Positions 31,744 through 42,672 of a stretch of 64,000 nucleotides of DNA are shown here, one piece after another. The stretch covers positions 62,001-126,000 of the forward strand of contig JAWWNJ010000152.1 of assembly GCA_037176885.1 (NCBI GenBank), given 5' to 3'. The stretch comes from Favolaschia claudopus. Taxonomy: Eukaryota; Basidiomycota; Agaricomycetes; Agaricales; Mycenaceae. The notes under the pieces are model-generated. The model was not told the DNA's origin, did no database searches, and was given only the letters and a program-made list of their open reading frames with translations. The first letter of the stretch is position 1, and each line of letters starts with the position of its first letter. Position numbers and translations under genes: made by a program.

Positions 31744-32775
31744 GTGTGAAAGATCCTCTGCTTCAACATACACCAATTCGCCCCATACCGGTTGGTTACA
31801 AAACACGCCAATATGCCCTCCGCGCTTCCACGATTGAAGAAGCTACTACTCGTGGCAATATTCTTCTTCACGACGAAATCTACATAAATCAGCTCAAACA
31901 GACGCCCGAGCGCCTCAGCAAGTATGCTATCCCGAGTTTTAACGACCAGCTCACCAATGCTCGGATTCGTTCGGCACAACAACTGCGTGTAAAAGACAAA
32001 ACACCCTGGGAACGCCGCGAGATATTTCAACTCGGGTTTGGGCTATTTCACCTCTGTCTCAACTTGGTCTGGGGTATTCTTCATGTTCATCGCGGCAGCG
32101 TCAACGACGTTGGCAGTCTCACGTTCGCTGATGGAGAAGAAGCGGCTAGGAAACAACCAGCCGGACTATCATGCCCTGTTAGCCGCTTTCACACAGGTAC
32201 TGCACGGTCTTCTTCTGAACGCATGGACAGAGGAATACGGTTTTGCATCCTTGGAATTATTTGCCGAATCAAACCCTTCCCCGGAAACTCTCCGAAAAAT
32301 CGCGTCTCACATTCTTGCAAAGTATGCTACTCCCTTGCGTGCGGTCGACACACAGCCTGATGCGAACGACAACTCATCTGATACCTCCGATTCCGAGAGT
32401 GACTCAGACGACTCAACGATTACCACTCCCAAAGCTCTTCCGCCGCTTGACCCGAAAGACGACATCGCACACCATAATATTCGACTCTTGACACGAGATC
32501 TGCTCATGGTGAAAGTCCTGGTACGTGCAATTTCGGACGGTGATTTTGGTCGAGTTGAAGTTCTTCTTCCGCACCTCGCACTCATGTTCCGTGGCGCGGG
32601 CTGCAACAAATATTGCACCGAAATATTGCATTTCTTGCACAATCTCAAGCACGTCTGGCCGCCAGAGTTTGCGTATGATTTATTTGCTCTCCGTTGTTTC
32701 TATCTAATCTCATTTCAGGGATATCATGCGGGATAATATGATTGTATGCATCTTGGGCCTGGTCCAGGACATTGT
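31744..32775 (+). pseudogene. DUF6589-type protein, 3' piece
   Basis: This continues the frame of 24586-24790. The blocks PIPVGYKTRQYALRASTIEE, SFNDQLTNARIRSAQQLR, REIFQLGFGLFHLCLNLVWG, DYHALLAAFTQVLHGLLLNA, then GDFGRVEVLLPHLALMFRGA and TEILHFLHNLKHVWPPEFA are characteristic of DUF6589, a fungal domain of unknown function. An acidic Ser/Asp linker is at about 32390. A one-base frame change near 32128 and a 46-bp GT-AG intron (32673-32718) are visible. The gene ends against the truncated MITE at 32776. It is broken by the transposon, by the frameshift and at the 3' end. Confidence 0.65.
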
Positions 32776-33186
32776 GCGGCTCTAATGGCATGCGGATTGG
32801 AGCGGCTATGCTGTCTGGCGGCTCGTTTGGCGGCTGGTAAGACTGGTTCAAATTTGGTTTTGCGAGTGTATTCTTAGTACTTAGTCATCTATATCTTGAG
32901 CCATCCATACACACACGAAGAAAATCCGACCCGAAAATCTGACGCCGTCGCACATTTGAGCCGGAGACTTCGGTTGACGCTGGAAATTGCTTCAATTCAA
33001 GACAATTATGCACGTTTGGACAATGAACTCTCATTGGCTGAAGGTATTGTCAAGTATGCAACCTCAAAATTGTGCTAAGGACCGCGCGCGCCGAGCCGCT
33101 GAACGAGCCGCCACATGACGTAGCCGCTCCAATCCGCATGCCGTTGGAGCCACCAGGTGGCTTCTGGCGGCTCACCGCAAACTCTC
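32776..33186 (+). mobile_element. MITE family 1, copy B, 5'-truncated
   Basis: Same orientation and sequence as copy A from CGGCTCTAATGGCATGCGG to the right TIR CCGCAAACTCTC, with TA at 33187-33188. About 36 bp of the left TIR are missing at the junction with DUF6589 sequence. Confidence 0.88.
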
Positions 33187-33519
33187 TAATGTCGAGGAAG
33201 CGGAGGGTTGACGGTACGGCCAACATTAAGGCTGATACCGCAGACACCAGACACGTAGCATGGGTCTTTGTGGTATGAGCTGGGACGATATGAGGTGTGT
33301 CAACATGGATGCTTACGCGGAGTAGCCATAAGTAAAGTAAGCCTCGGGAGGAGCTCGCTCGAATGTGGGAAAATTGTAGGCCAGGCCACGAAACTATTTC
33401 TTGGAAAGCCGATTCACTGAGATAGAATCGGTAAAAAGAATATGGACACACCTGCGGGAATGTTCCGCGTGGCAATACGCGGCAATCCGTTCTCCTCGAG
33501 GGTATCTTGATTTTATTGG

Positions 33520-34135
33520 TTATATCGAGCGGCAACCACGCTTTGGCAGTACTACAGTAGCCCAAGTGATGGTCACAGCTGCGATCACCTCCGTGTCGTG
33601 GTCGGCTTTCGTTTCTTCATCGAGATTTTTTGTGTAGCTTTTCGCCAGCTGAAAGACCCTCAGGTCACGAGGTCCAGCATAAGGCTGGACCTCGGTGCCG
33701 TCGCTTTTCGGCTTACATGAAATCAAATCAGCGACAATTTATACGATAACGAAGGAAGACTCACGCGGACATCGCGACTTCGTTTACAGCAGTGTCAATG
33801 ACGTCTTGAAACCACTCGCATATGGCTGTCGACTCAGGCGTACCCTGCTCGCCGAAAACATCCCGCAAAACGATGAGTAGAGCGAAGACGACACCAGCTG
33901 AAAATCGGTGAGAAGTCAGTCGCCAAAAAAGAAGTTGGAACTCACCTTCATTCGTCTTTATCGAAAAAGATGACGCGACAAGCAGTGTCGGCAAGCACAG
34001 TCCGGATAGGCGGGCCGAAAGACAAATCCCGTTTGCGCTCGATGATGCGAGGGTTAAGAAGGGTACCAATCGGAGCAGTGGGATCAACGGGACAGCCGGC
34101 AAGAAAGTCGGCAATGGTCTTCGGTTCTTTGTTTT
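33520..34135 (-). pseudogene. Unknown spliced gene, fragment
   Basis: The minus strand reads TIADFLAGCPVDPTAPIGTL and ACRVIFFDKDE, then joins across intron 33898-33945 (48 bp, GT-AG) to AGVVFALLIVLRDVFGEQGT and TAICEWFQDVIDTAVNEVAM. A second GT-AG intron (33712-33764) leads to a frame containing GPRDLRVFQLAKSYTKNLDE, but the phase does not join cleanly. An in-frame stop lies just upstream of the first exon, so the 5' end is missing or spliced from elsewhere. The hydrophobic strand-helix pattern gives no family. It is probably a host-gene fragment. Confidence 0.4.
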
Positions 34136-34647
34136 ATATACCTGAGTTTCGATGAGGGGTGGAAATGAGATAGACAGAATATCACACACCAAACTTCGCT
34201 TATCCTGATGCGAAGCGATTCCCTGCTTGGCCTGAATATTGAGCCGTTCACAGTTCAGGAAGGATAGCCGTTTCTAGCCAGAGTCATAGCAGCACGAAGC
34301 TGCCGAATAAGCCCCAGGTGGCCCTAGAAACAAAATGTGGGTGAAGGTAGCCAGAACCAGAGAAGTCTATACATGAGATGCCCTAGGGGTGTCTTGAATC
34401 CTATCAAGCTCTTCCAGAAAAAGCCTGACAGAGTCATCGTTGCTAATGTCAAGATTGAGCTGGTCTGGCTGCGAGAGAAAAGCCAAGACTATGCGAGGTA
34501 GTATCAAAGGAATTGGGTCCAGTATGGCAACACGGAGTGGACAGCTTGGTTTAGGCGAGACGGCACTGCGGCATCTGTGATTTGCGTGATGGATTGACAT
34601 TTTGGGGATGCCAGGACCCCGGAGATTGTCGGACACAGTCATCTATA

Positions 34648-35682
34648 ACATGTTGGGTATGTGGACAATGGTCCACATACTGTCCACATACTCGTCATCA
34701 CCAAAAGTAACCGGAATCAGAAATTGCATGTTTCCTGACACCTAGTTCAGTCACCACGGTGCCAGAGCTGCCCTGTAGGTAGTAGCCAGTTATATGCTAC
34801 TGCACACAGAGCTGCGTTGACGTGCTGTGATTTTTGGGCATTGATATTTGATCCTCTTTTTATACTTATAACTCATGGTGAGAATGTGGTACGTTGTTTT
34901 TCAAGTCTTATTGAAGCACGAAAACTTTCTGTGAAGCCCTGAGCTGTTATATACGGCCACATAAAATAGGAAAGCTATTTTTCAAATGCTCACTGACCAG
35001 AAATACTGCTGACCTATTGCCGAAAAACGCAAAAATCACTGAATTGGCTGAATTTTGAAAATCGATCTCTATGTTTGCTGGAATAAATTTGATGCCCGAC
35101 TCATATCATGTAATAGCAAACACCATATCAAGAAGATCTATGTTGCTCAAAGTGGTCTAAGTCACAAAATCTGCGTGCTAAAAGCAAGATTCCGGTTACT
35201 TTTGGGAATGACGAGTAGGAGGGTAAGCTTGCTTCAGTACGAATGGGAATTCAATATCGTAGTCGAATACGTCCAATTCATTCATGTACAGTAGCTAATC
35301 TTGCTAAATTCGGGCAACATCATTGGCTCAAGCAGTGTTTCGCCCGATTTGGGTAACCAACTTATTTCAGTTGACGAACCTCAGAACCGCCTCAGTAACC
35401 GCCCTCATATTCACCTTCAAAACCCTTCTACTCCTTATGAATCTGGTAGCACACTCAGTGGCCCTGGTTTTTTTGGGTTATTAATTTTGACAGCTAAAGC
35501 TTATACTCACTGGTAAGTACTGGATAGTGGTAAGTATATTCAAGACACTGGTAGTAGCACAAAGTCTGGTAATTTTTTTGAAGTTGCTCAAAGCATTCCC
35601 CGAGCCCCGGCACTGGTGGCGATTCTAAAAGTGCTTGTGACTTGAGGAGGCTTTTGGGAGGCTTGTAACTTACAAAACTTGA
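34648..35682 (+). repeat. Repeat family R, copy 1 (interrupted)
   Basis: It begins ACATGTTGGGTATGTGGAC and ends near TACAAAACTTGA. Parts recur inverted at 50167-50812 and directly at 51923-52145. The copy is interrupted by the TA-flanked element at 34691-35215. No TIRs or coding sequence are recognised, so its class is unknown. Confidence 0.7.
34691..35215. mobile_element. TIR element, 525 bp, inserted in repeat R
   Basis: The ends are CTCGTCATCACCAAAAGTAA (left) and the inverse of CTCGTCATTCCCAAAAGTAA (right), flanked by TA. The uninterrupted site is seen in the R copy at 51955 (GTCCACATAGGAGGG), which supports the boundaries. Partial matches to its end lie near 42690, 59340 and 62555. Confidence 0.8.
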
Positions 35683-36884
35683 TTTTCCTCGGACCTTCGG
35701 CTACAAAAGGTGCGCAAATTCGACTTTCGAGCAAAAAAGGTGCGCGAAATCGGATTTCCGGCGACAAAACCAGCGCGGGAATAAATGTGCATTTGGATCG
35801 CCATAGTTAGTTGGAAGTTAAATAGAATCACAAGCAAATCGAGGCACCCGAAAATCATACTTTGACAGTTGATCGAGTTTGAACATTGTTTACTCAAGCT
35901 CAAGTCTAACAGGCTCGCGTAGATTCAGCAAGTGCACTCGCAAATCTCACCGTGCTGGGGCTAGCTCCTCGAGCGCAAAGCGGCGAGATTTGCCGTACTC
36001 CTGGGAATGTAGTCCACTTACATTTCCAGCGTATCGCTCAGCGCGCGTGGATACCGACCCCTAGCGGCGAGTAGTCCAGTGTGAGACAGGAGCTCCTTAG
36101 CTCTTCTCTCTTTCTGACTATTCTGTCCGCTAGGCGCGTCGCGTTAGATACCTTTCCTCCTTCTCTCTGTCTGATTATCTGTACAATAGTGCACGAGCTC
36201 GTCATTTACCCGCCCTCCTCTCCCTCATATTAGTTACTATTGAAGTACAGTATTCTCTGTATGTTCTTAGTGCGGTCCGCGACCGAAATACATGATGGGT
36301 CCGATGCCGACCGCGCTCGGCGTCACGGCTGAATACCCGCTATCTACCTCGTCCCTTGCGAAGCGAGCCGGTTAGACTTGATAAATCAGTGTCGAGCAAT
36401 GTGCAACGCAACACTCTCCGCTCGCGGACATGAACCTGCAAGATATTCATTGACACTATGAGGGCCCCAAAATCCATGCAATTGCCACAGAGCTCACACT
36501 CAGATCGTGGAACAACTCAAACTGAACTATTTTCCATTGAAATGGGACGAAATGAACATAATTTTGATCTTGTGAACAGATTGCGTCGTGGGGTTGTCAC
36601 AGAGCAGGGAAACAAGCACAGTAAAGAAAGTGAAGTAGAGTTACCTATAATATTAGTACTCCAGCACTGACCGAGGTTGGGGATATGAAATGGCGAACTC
36701 ACTTGCTGTTGATGAAAACATACTGTAAGTAGGGTTGGATTCAGCGCAAAAATTTTGTGTGGGGGGCTGAGTTCACGGGAGATTTGCCCAATTACTGAAC
36801 ATCTTGCATGAGCTTTACTACGCGCGGAAGCGTGGCCTGGAAATATATGGTGGTTTGAGGAATGTGTTTTCGGGGTCCTGACAT
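35683..36884. other. No supported gene
   Basis: Includes a CT-rich part (36100-36240). Open frames are short and unrecognised. Confidence 0.35.
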
Positions 36885-37047
36885 CCCAAACGGTCAATCG
36901 ATCACGCAGATCAGCTCGGCAGCTACGCCGGCCGGCCTAACCGAAGCTGTCCGGTCCGTGTTGCTATACAAAGGTGCTTTTAACCGCATCTCGCATCGGG
37001 TCGTGGTCGAGGAACTTGCTTCCCTTGGCTTCCCTAGGCCGATCATT

Positions 37048-37426
37048 AGGGGTGCTCAATTCTTAGTTCAGTTCGTTCAGTTCACTTTTTAAAAGAAAAT
37101 AATTTGTCAATCAGTCGATGCGAATGATCTTTATCGGTGGCGTAATGCCCGCCCTCCTGCGCGCCAGCTACTGCTGTTGCCTTTTTTTTCTCGACCGATG
37201 CGACCCCACCTTGCCCATACCCATGCTTCTAGTTCACCCAGGCATTTCGACAACATTTCGATGCTGCAAATTATTGTTCTATGAATGCATGAACACGGCG
37301 GGCGGAGGGCGGCAGTGCGGGTGGTTGATAACGATTGTTTCCATCAAGTATCCATCAACTGATTGACAAATTATTTTTCTTTTAAAAAGTGAACTGAACG
37401 AACTGAACTAAGAATTGAGCACCCCT
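37048..37426. mobile_element. TIR element, 379 bp, inserted in the LINE RT
   Basis: The arms begin AGGGGTGCTCAATTCTTAG and close with the exact inverse. They extend past 60 bp (through AGTTCGTTCAGTTCAC and AATAATTTGTCAATCAGT). The flank can be read as a 3-bp ATT duplication or, with one base less on each side, as TA. Either reading rejoins the RT frame. Confidence 0.88.
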
Positions 37427-39173
37427 ATTCGCTGTTTTGCTTCGTTCCTCCACCTCCACCGCGTCACTGTGGTTATCGACGGCTTCCGCTCTGTCACCTT
37501 TGTGTGCATTGAGGAGAGTGCGCCACAGGGCTCCGCACTCTCCGTCATTGTCTTTTTCCTCACAATTAATCGGCTCCTTCGTAGACTCAAGGACATAGGT
37601 GTCTTTCCGAGCTGGCGTTATGGCTTTGTTGACGATACAAATTTCAGTACTGCGAGCAGGTCACCGTTCCAGAATTGTGTCGCCCTTAACGAAGCCGCCA
37701 AGATCGCAGTCCGATGGGCAGGGGAAGATGAAGCGACCTTCGAGAGCTCGAAGACAGAACTCATACACCACTCACCGGGAAACGTCGACCTCTCAGCATA
37801 CACCATCGAATTCGACGGAGTCACCATTCAGCCCGCGGACGCTGTCAAATGGGTGGGCGTCTGGATCGACTCCAAGCTCACTGGCTCGGTCCACATCAAA
37901 GTTCGTGCCGCATCTGCAGCTAGGTCGCTCAACGCCTCCGTTGCCCCCACTCACGCGGTATGGGGACTGAAGCCGCTGATGATCCGGGACTTGGCGCGTT
38001 CGGTCGTCTTCCCCCCAGCCGACTATGGGGTCAGTTCGTTCTTTCCTCTCCATCCTTCCGCCTTCAAACCGCTTGATGCTATTAACAAATGTGTCGCGAA
38101 ATGCATAACGGGTGGATATCGTACCGCAGCCCGATCAGCGTTAGAGAAGGAGGCCGCTATTCTTCCCGCCTCGCTTAGGTTGGAACAGTCACTTCTCCAT
38201 CGACTAGCGGGTTACCTTTCCCTCCCCCCCTCACACGGTGTCATCCCACTCGTTAACGACGCGATTCGACGATCACCCAGGCATCTACACCGGGCTTCAC
38301 CTCTCCACTGCGTTGAATGTCTTCCTACCGTTCGATGGCCTGAAGATGTTCCCGCACGCGGATCCCGACTCCCTAGACGGCTTGTCAACCTCCCCACGGC
38401 AGTTACGACGGTTCCGAGCGCAGACTTTGACAAGGCCTGCGGCGCCCGTGGAAAGCGAGGGGGGGTGGTCACCGAGCTTGACGCTCGTGGTCTACCTCCG
38501 CCTCAGGCAAGTGACTGTGACTACTCCCCCTGTGACTTCCGACGCTAATGCGCTTCTGTTGGGCATGGAACGGATTGTTCCAACTTATTCACCGCCGTGT
38601 ATAGACCCGCTCCCCGTCACCACTATCATCCCGTCCAAGTCCGACGCCGTTTCCGTCCTCAAGGATCTGCTAAGTGACGAGCTGTTTGCAGAGGCTACAT
38701 GGTTTACTGATGGGTCGTTGCTGGCCGGTGCGGCGGGGGGAGCTGCTGTCCTCATGCTCGGAGAAGCAGTAAGTGAACGAATCTTACTTCCTCTGGGTAG
38801 TGGGCAGGTTGCAGAAGGAGAAATGGAGGGGCTTTTGCGCGCTACGGAACGCGCATTGATCAGGGGATCAAATCAGATTCTTGTCGTCTCGGATTCACAG
38901 GCTGCCCTACAAGGTATTCAGTCAACTTGACCACGCGCAGGACAACCCCGGGCGATACTATACGACAAGATTGTCCGCTCCGCCATGGATCATTCCCCAG
39001 CACTCCGTATCACAAACCTCTGGACGCCTGCTCACATCGGTACGGCTGGTAACGAGTTCGCCGACGACGCTGCAAAGGCAGCTACTTTGCTTACACCCCC
39101 CGCCACCCTCCCTGTCTCTCTCACCTCCTGCAGACGCGCAGTCAACACCCTCATTCTCGAACGCTGGGGCCAC

Positions 39174-39709
39174 TAGCCCTGTGCTAGAAAGTTTTTAGCA
39201 CTTGCTATGCTATGCTAGAAATGTCGAGGTCCAAAGGACAATAGCTAGCACACGTTAATAACACATTTCTAGCACATTTTTAGCAGTCACGTGCACCTGT
39301 CGCGCCGCCCTGGGATGGTATAATTTTGACCTGCAAGAGGTACATGCCTCTGTGAAAATGTCTAGCAAACATCTTGGAAGGCTGTTATAGCAAGGAATGC
39401 TCATCTGAACACAAATTTCGAGCTATTAGCCCAATTCGGACACTCGGCAAGCGCCGGCTGGACTCGATTAGCACCAGGAAAGGAAATTTCTCCACCATCT
39501 CATTGAAAATCGAATTTAAACCTTCTATCCTTCCATGACCGCTCAAATGAATGACAGGATGGACCCTCAGACACCCACAGTGCTGCTTGAATTTATAGCA
39601 ATAAATAGCATGGGGTTTTGGACGGTCCTCAGCCTAGCAGCTAATAACGTGTTAATAGCATGTGCTATATAGCATTGTTATTAACAATTGAGTTTACAGC
39701 ACAGCGCTA
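39174..39709. mobile_element. hAT-like non-autonomous element, 536 bp, in the LINE
   Basis: The termini are TAGCCCTGTGCTAGAAA and the inverse of TAGCGCTGTGCTGTAAA, with a perfect 8-bp duplication GGGGCCAC (39166-39173 and 39710-39717). An 8-bp duplication with TAG...-type ends is characteristic of hAT. Subterminal TAGCA and GCTAG words are repeated. No transposase is present. Confidence 0.9.
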
Positions 39710-40386
39710 GGGGCCACGACTGGGCGACTTCCTCCTTGGGCCGCGGGCTTCGAGGAATCGATGACGCTGTACCGTCCCTCATTCTCCGTTCTCCATACAC
39801 CTCGTCTCTCCCTCGCGCTGACATATCCCTTATCAGTCAGCTACGAACCGACTTTTCCGCCCTCAACGCTCATCGATTCCGCTGTCGCCTAACATCGTCG
39901 CCTGCGTGCGAATTTTGCCACGCCTCGCGAGAAACAAGAACTCATTTCCTCCTCCACTGTCCCGCATGGTCGCAATTCCGTCCTCCTCTACAACTTGCTT
40001 CCTTTGCGGCCGGGATCTTGGGTGCTGTTGATGTTCGCACCCTTCTCAATCACCCCAAACTCGTCAAACCCGTGGCCGAGTTCATACGACTATCGGGACG
40101 ATTCCAATAAAGTTATGTCTGTCTCAAACTCTTTTCTCTCCTTTCTCTCCTCTCCCTCTCCTTCATTACCTTACTGTACGTACAATAATAATAGTGACCT
40201 CTCCTCCATATACTTAGATAGCTCAAATTGTAGAATATTCAAGCACGCATAGTTATTCCTCCCTCACAACCTCAACTATGTAGTTATCATACGCAACCTG
40301 TTTCCATAACCGTCTTACATCAGGAAAAACCCAAAATTCTATGACGCACTCTGGAGATCTATGTATGTCTATGAGGTACGAGAGCC

Positions 40387-40535
40387 ACCACCCAGGTTTC
40401 TATGCAGTTCCATATAGCGCACCAGAGACAGTCATAGTCGTCAGAGTAAATTGTCTATGACTGTCTATGACCGTCTATGACCGGCTATGGGATCTATGTG
40501 GCACTCTGAAGACCGCCATAGAAACCTGGGAGGTG
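40387..40535. repeat. Inverted-repeat element, about 149 bp
   Basis: Arms CACCCAGGTTTCTATG and CATAGAAACCTGGGAGGTG enclose tandem GTCTATGAC words (40452-40490). The target duplication is not clear. Confidence 0.55.
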
Positions 40536-40840
40536 ATGTACACCTCTTACTTACATTTACTTTTTTATACTCGCACCATTCCCCAACCAAAGTAGCTTAT
40601 CATGTAGATCCCTAGGACTGGTCTCTCCAGTCAGTACTGCCGCGTAGCCCTTATGGCCAGGTACGGCGTAAATGGAACTCAAGTCAAGATGGTAGGCCAG
40701 AACCAGAGATCTGAGGCGTCTTGCGGGGTTCAATCAGTCATACCTACACAAAAGACATTGCAAATGGGAGTAGATTCACCACTGAGTTCAATGAGGTTGG
40801 TGGTCTTTTAAGCACGGAATTGCACTGACAAGTTGGCCAT

Positions 40841-40957
40841 TTTTAGCAAGGGTACGCCGGTGTCTAAACCGGCGACCTAGGGCTGGTTAAAAAAAAAAAT
40901 TAAAGAAAATCGGCCCTATATCTTTGTTTAGAATGCCGGCGTACCCTTGATTTTTAG
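40841..40957. repeat. Inverted-repeat element, about 117 bp
   Basis: Arms AAGGGTACGCCGG and CCGGCGTACCCTT sit behind TTTTTAGC-like tips, with an A-rich centre. Compare 13183-13287, which has the same tip. Confidence 0.5.
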
Positions 40958-41230
40958 TCCATTCCCCAAGAAAAGGGCAAAAAAAATGGCAAAAATGCCC
41001 GTGTCTCATCAGCTCAAATCTCCACCAAATTGGTTGGAACAAGTGAATATGATTTGTATGCCGGAATACCGGCCTACAGCAGGGGGAGCTTGTGTAAATT
41101 CTTATATAGCACCCAAATTAACACTTTTTCCGTTGCGCTGTTGTTTGGGGGCATAATAATTCGGCTGGATTTTTTACATAAGTACTCTATTAGTAGTACT
41201 CTACTCTTCTGAACAAAACTTTACTCGGTA

Positions 41231-42670
41231 CAGTCGTAAACTGGGAAGCGCAACGTAACGTACTCGTAGTGAGAAAAAGTCATGGACGGTCGGTTCTTTG
41301 ACCGATTTCGGCTGTCTTTGCACCCTTTTCTATGATTCCAGGTGCTGGGTGTATGTAGACTACACTTGCAACAAATTACTGACCATCACCGAGATCCAAT
41401 ATAATTGATATTTGGCTAAAAACAGCCAAACAATCAGACAACTCCGAAATTTGATTTTTCTAACTCAGCAAGAATTTTTTTTCACAGAAATACCTCCCAC
41501 GCAGGGTGTACCTCTAAAAAAACTATTGAAATTCAGAACTTAGATGAAGCAAACCGGTGCAGCCATTCTTGAGATATCGTGCTTGCAAGTTTGCCAAAAT
41601 TGCCGTAAAATAGCCAAAAATGGTAAAAACAGCCAAAAGTGGCCAACTCCAGAGCGTGATATCTCAACAACGGCTCGACCGTTTGACTTTATTTAAGTTG
41701 GAGAATCACTCAGTTTTGATGGCGCTACAAGACAGTGCAAACCATCATTCGAACAAAAAAAGTCCCGTTGACCTACAAAATTGAAGTTTTGAGCTACAAG
41801 ATTGTTTGGCCATTTTCGGCCAAACATCAATTATTTTTGATCTCGGTGATGGTCAGTAATTTGTTACAGGTGCAGTTTACATACACCCAGCACCTGGAAT
41901 CATGAAAAAAGGGGCAAAGACGGCCGAGATCGGTCAAAGAACCGACCGTCCATGACTTTTTCTCACTACGAGTAGAAGAGCAACACGCATATTCTGAATC
42001 CGTACCCGCGGACATGTTGGCGAGCTGGAATTTGCACTCTCCTACCATTTTTGAGGTCGCTGAATTCAATGGACCACTTTTTGGAGCCTAAAAACTACTT
42101 CCCTGGGCAGTGGGCGCGCAATTTGTCGAAAATGCCCAATTTTGGAAGGAAGTTTGTGATTTCCCCAAACCTTTGAACATCTCCATGAAAAATTTGGTCT
42201 TTCAAAACTCCCCACAAACCATATTTCCCATTGGCAAAGAAATTGGACTGAATAGCTTCTTTGAAGGGCTAGAACCAGCTGGTTTGTTGCTGATTTTTTT
42301 ATTTTTTCAGCTGAATTGTGAATTTTGCCTTGCAATATAAACACCACCTGGTGTTTCTGTGCATGCTTGATTTGTGGTATGATACTTCTAGGGCCTAAAT
42401 ATACATGCTCTATGTTGTCGCGACCTGCGGGGAAGGATTCTAGCTTTGTTTACTGTTGTTGCTCTTCTACGTTATTTGGCGCATTTGGGTGGAGCCAAAC
42501 TTTGGCCCTTGAACTCACTCAAAACAGACTGTATCGACCCCGAATTTTTGACGAGCCTGCGGAACGGATGCAGGGCTATTACCCTAGCACAAAAAACTCA
42601 GAGTTTTGGTGCATTTTTCATCGAATAATCCGCGGGAAAGCTAATCGTTGCGCTTCCCAGTTTACGACTG
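41231..42670. mobile_element. TIR element, 1440 bp, carrying a nested foldback
   Basis: The ends are CAGTCGTAAACTGGGAAGCG and its exact inverse, flanked by TA (41229-41230 and 42671-42672). The right half holds only short open frames. Without the nested element it would be about 728 bp. TA plus CAGT ends suggest the Tc1/mariner group. Confidence 0.85.
41263..41972. mobile_element. Foldback element, 710 bp, nested
   Basis: Arms of about 185 bp begin CTCGTAGTGAGAAAAAGTCA and include GACGGTCGGTTCTTTGACCG. The right side is their inverse with a few changes. TA flanks both ends (41261-41262 and 41973-41974). It lies just inside the left TIR of the outer element. Confidence 0.9.
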
Positions 42671-42672
42671 TA

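Larger units (their letters stand above)
36885..40110 (+). pseudogene. LINE (non-LTR) retrotransposon ORF2, 5'-truncated, with two insertions
   Basis: The RT is recognised from LLYKGAFNRISHRVVVEELA (36960), APQGSALSVIVFFLTINRLL (37525) and WRYGFVDDTNFST (catalytic FVDD, 37620), followed by the thumb-like region VKWVGVWIDSKLTG. RNase H is present as ATWFTDGSLLAGAAGGAAV (38695), EGEMEGLLRATERAL, VVSDSQAAL and LWTPAHIGTAGNEFADDAAK (39015). The C-terminal knuckle CEFCHASRETRTHFLLHC is at 39910. Removing the elements at 37048-37426 and 39174-39709 with one target copy each restores continuity (IIR/CFASFLH and ERWGH/DWATSS). A further frame change lies near 38310. The endonuclease is missing, as usual for 5'-truncated LINEs, and the motif-A Asp appears lost (LYKGAF where LDIKGAF is expected). 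Confidence 0.88.

Noticed and set aside
33050..33565. 171-codon minus-strand frame
   Set aside because: It runs into the MITE at 32776-33186, whose sequence gives the same REFAVSRQKPPGG tail in every copy, so it is MITE-derived.
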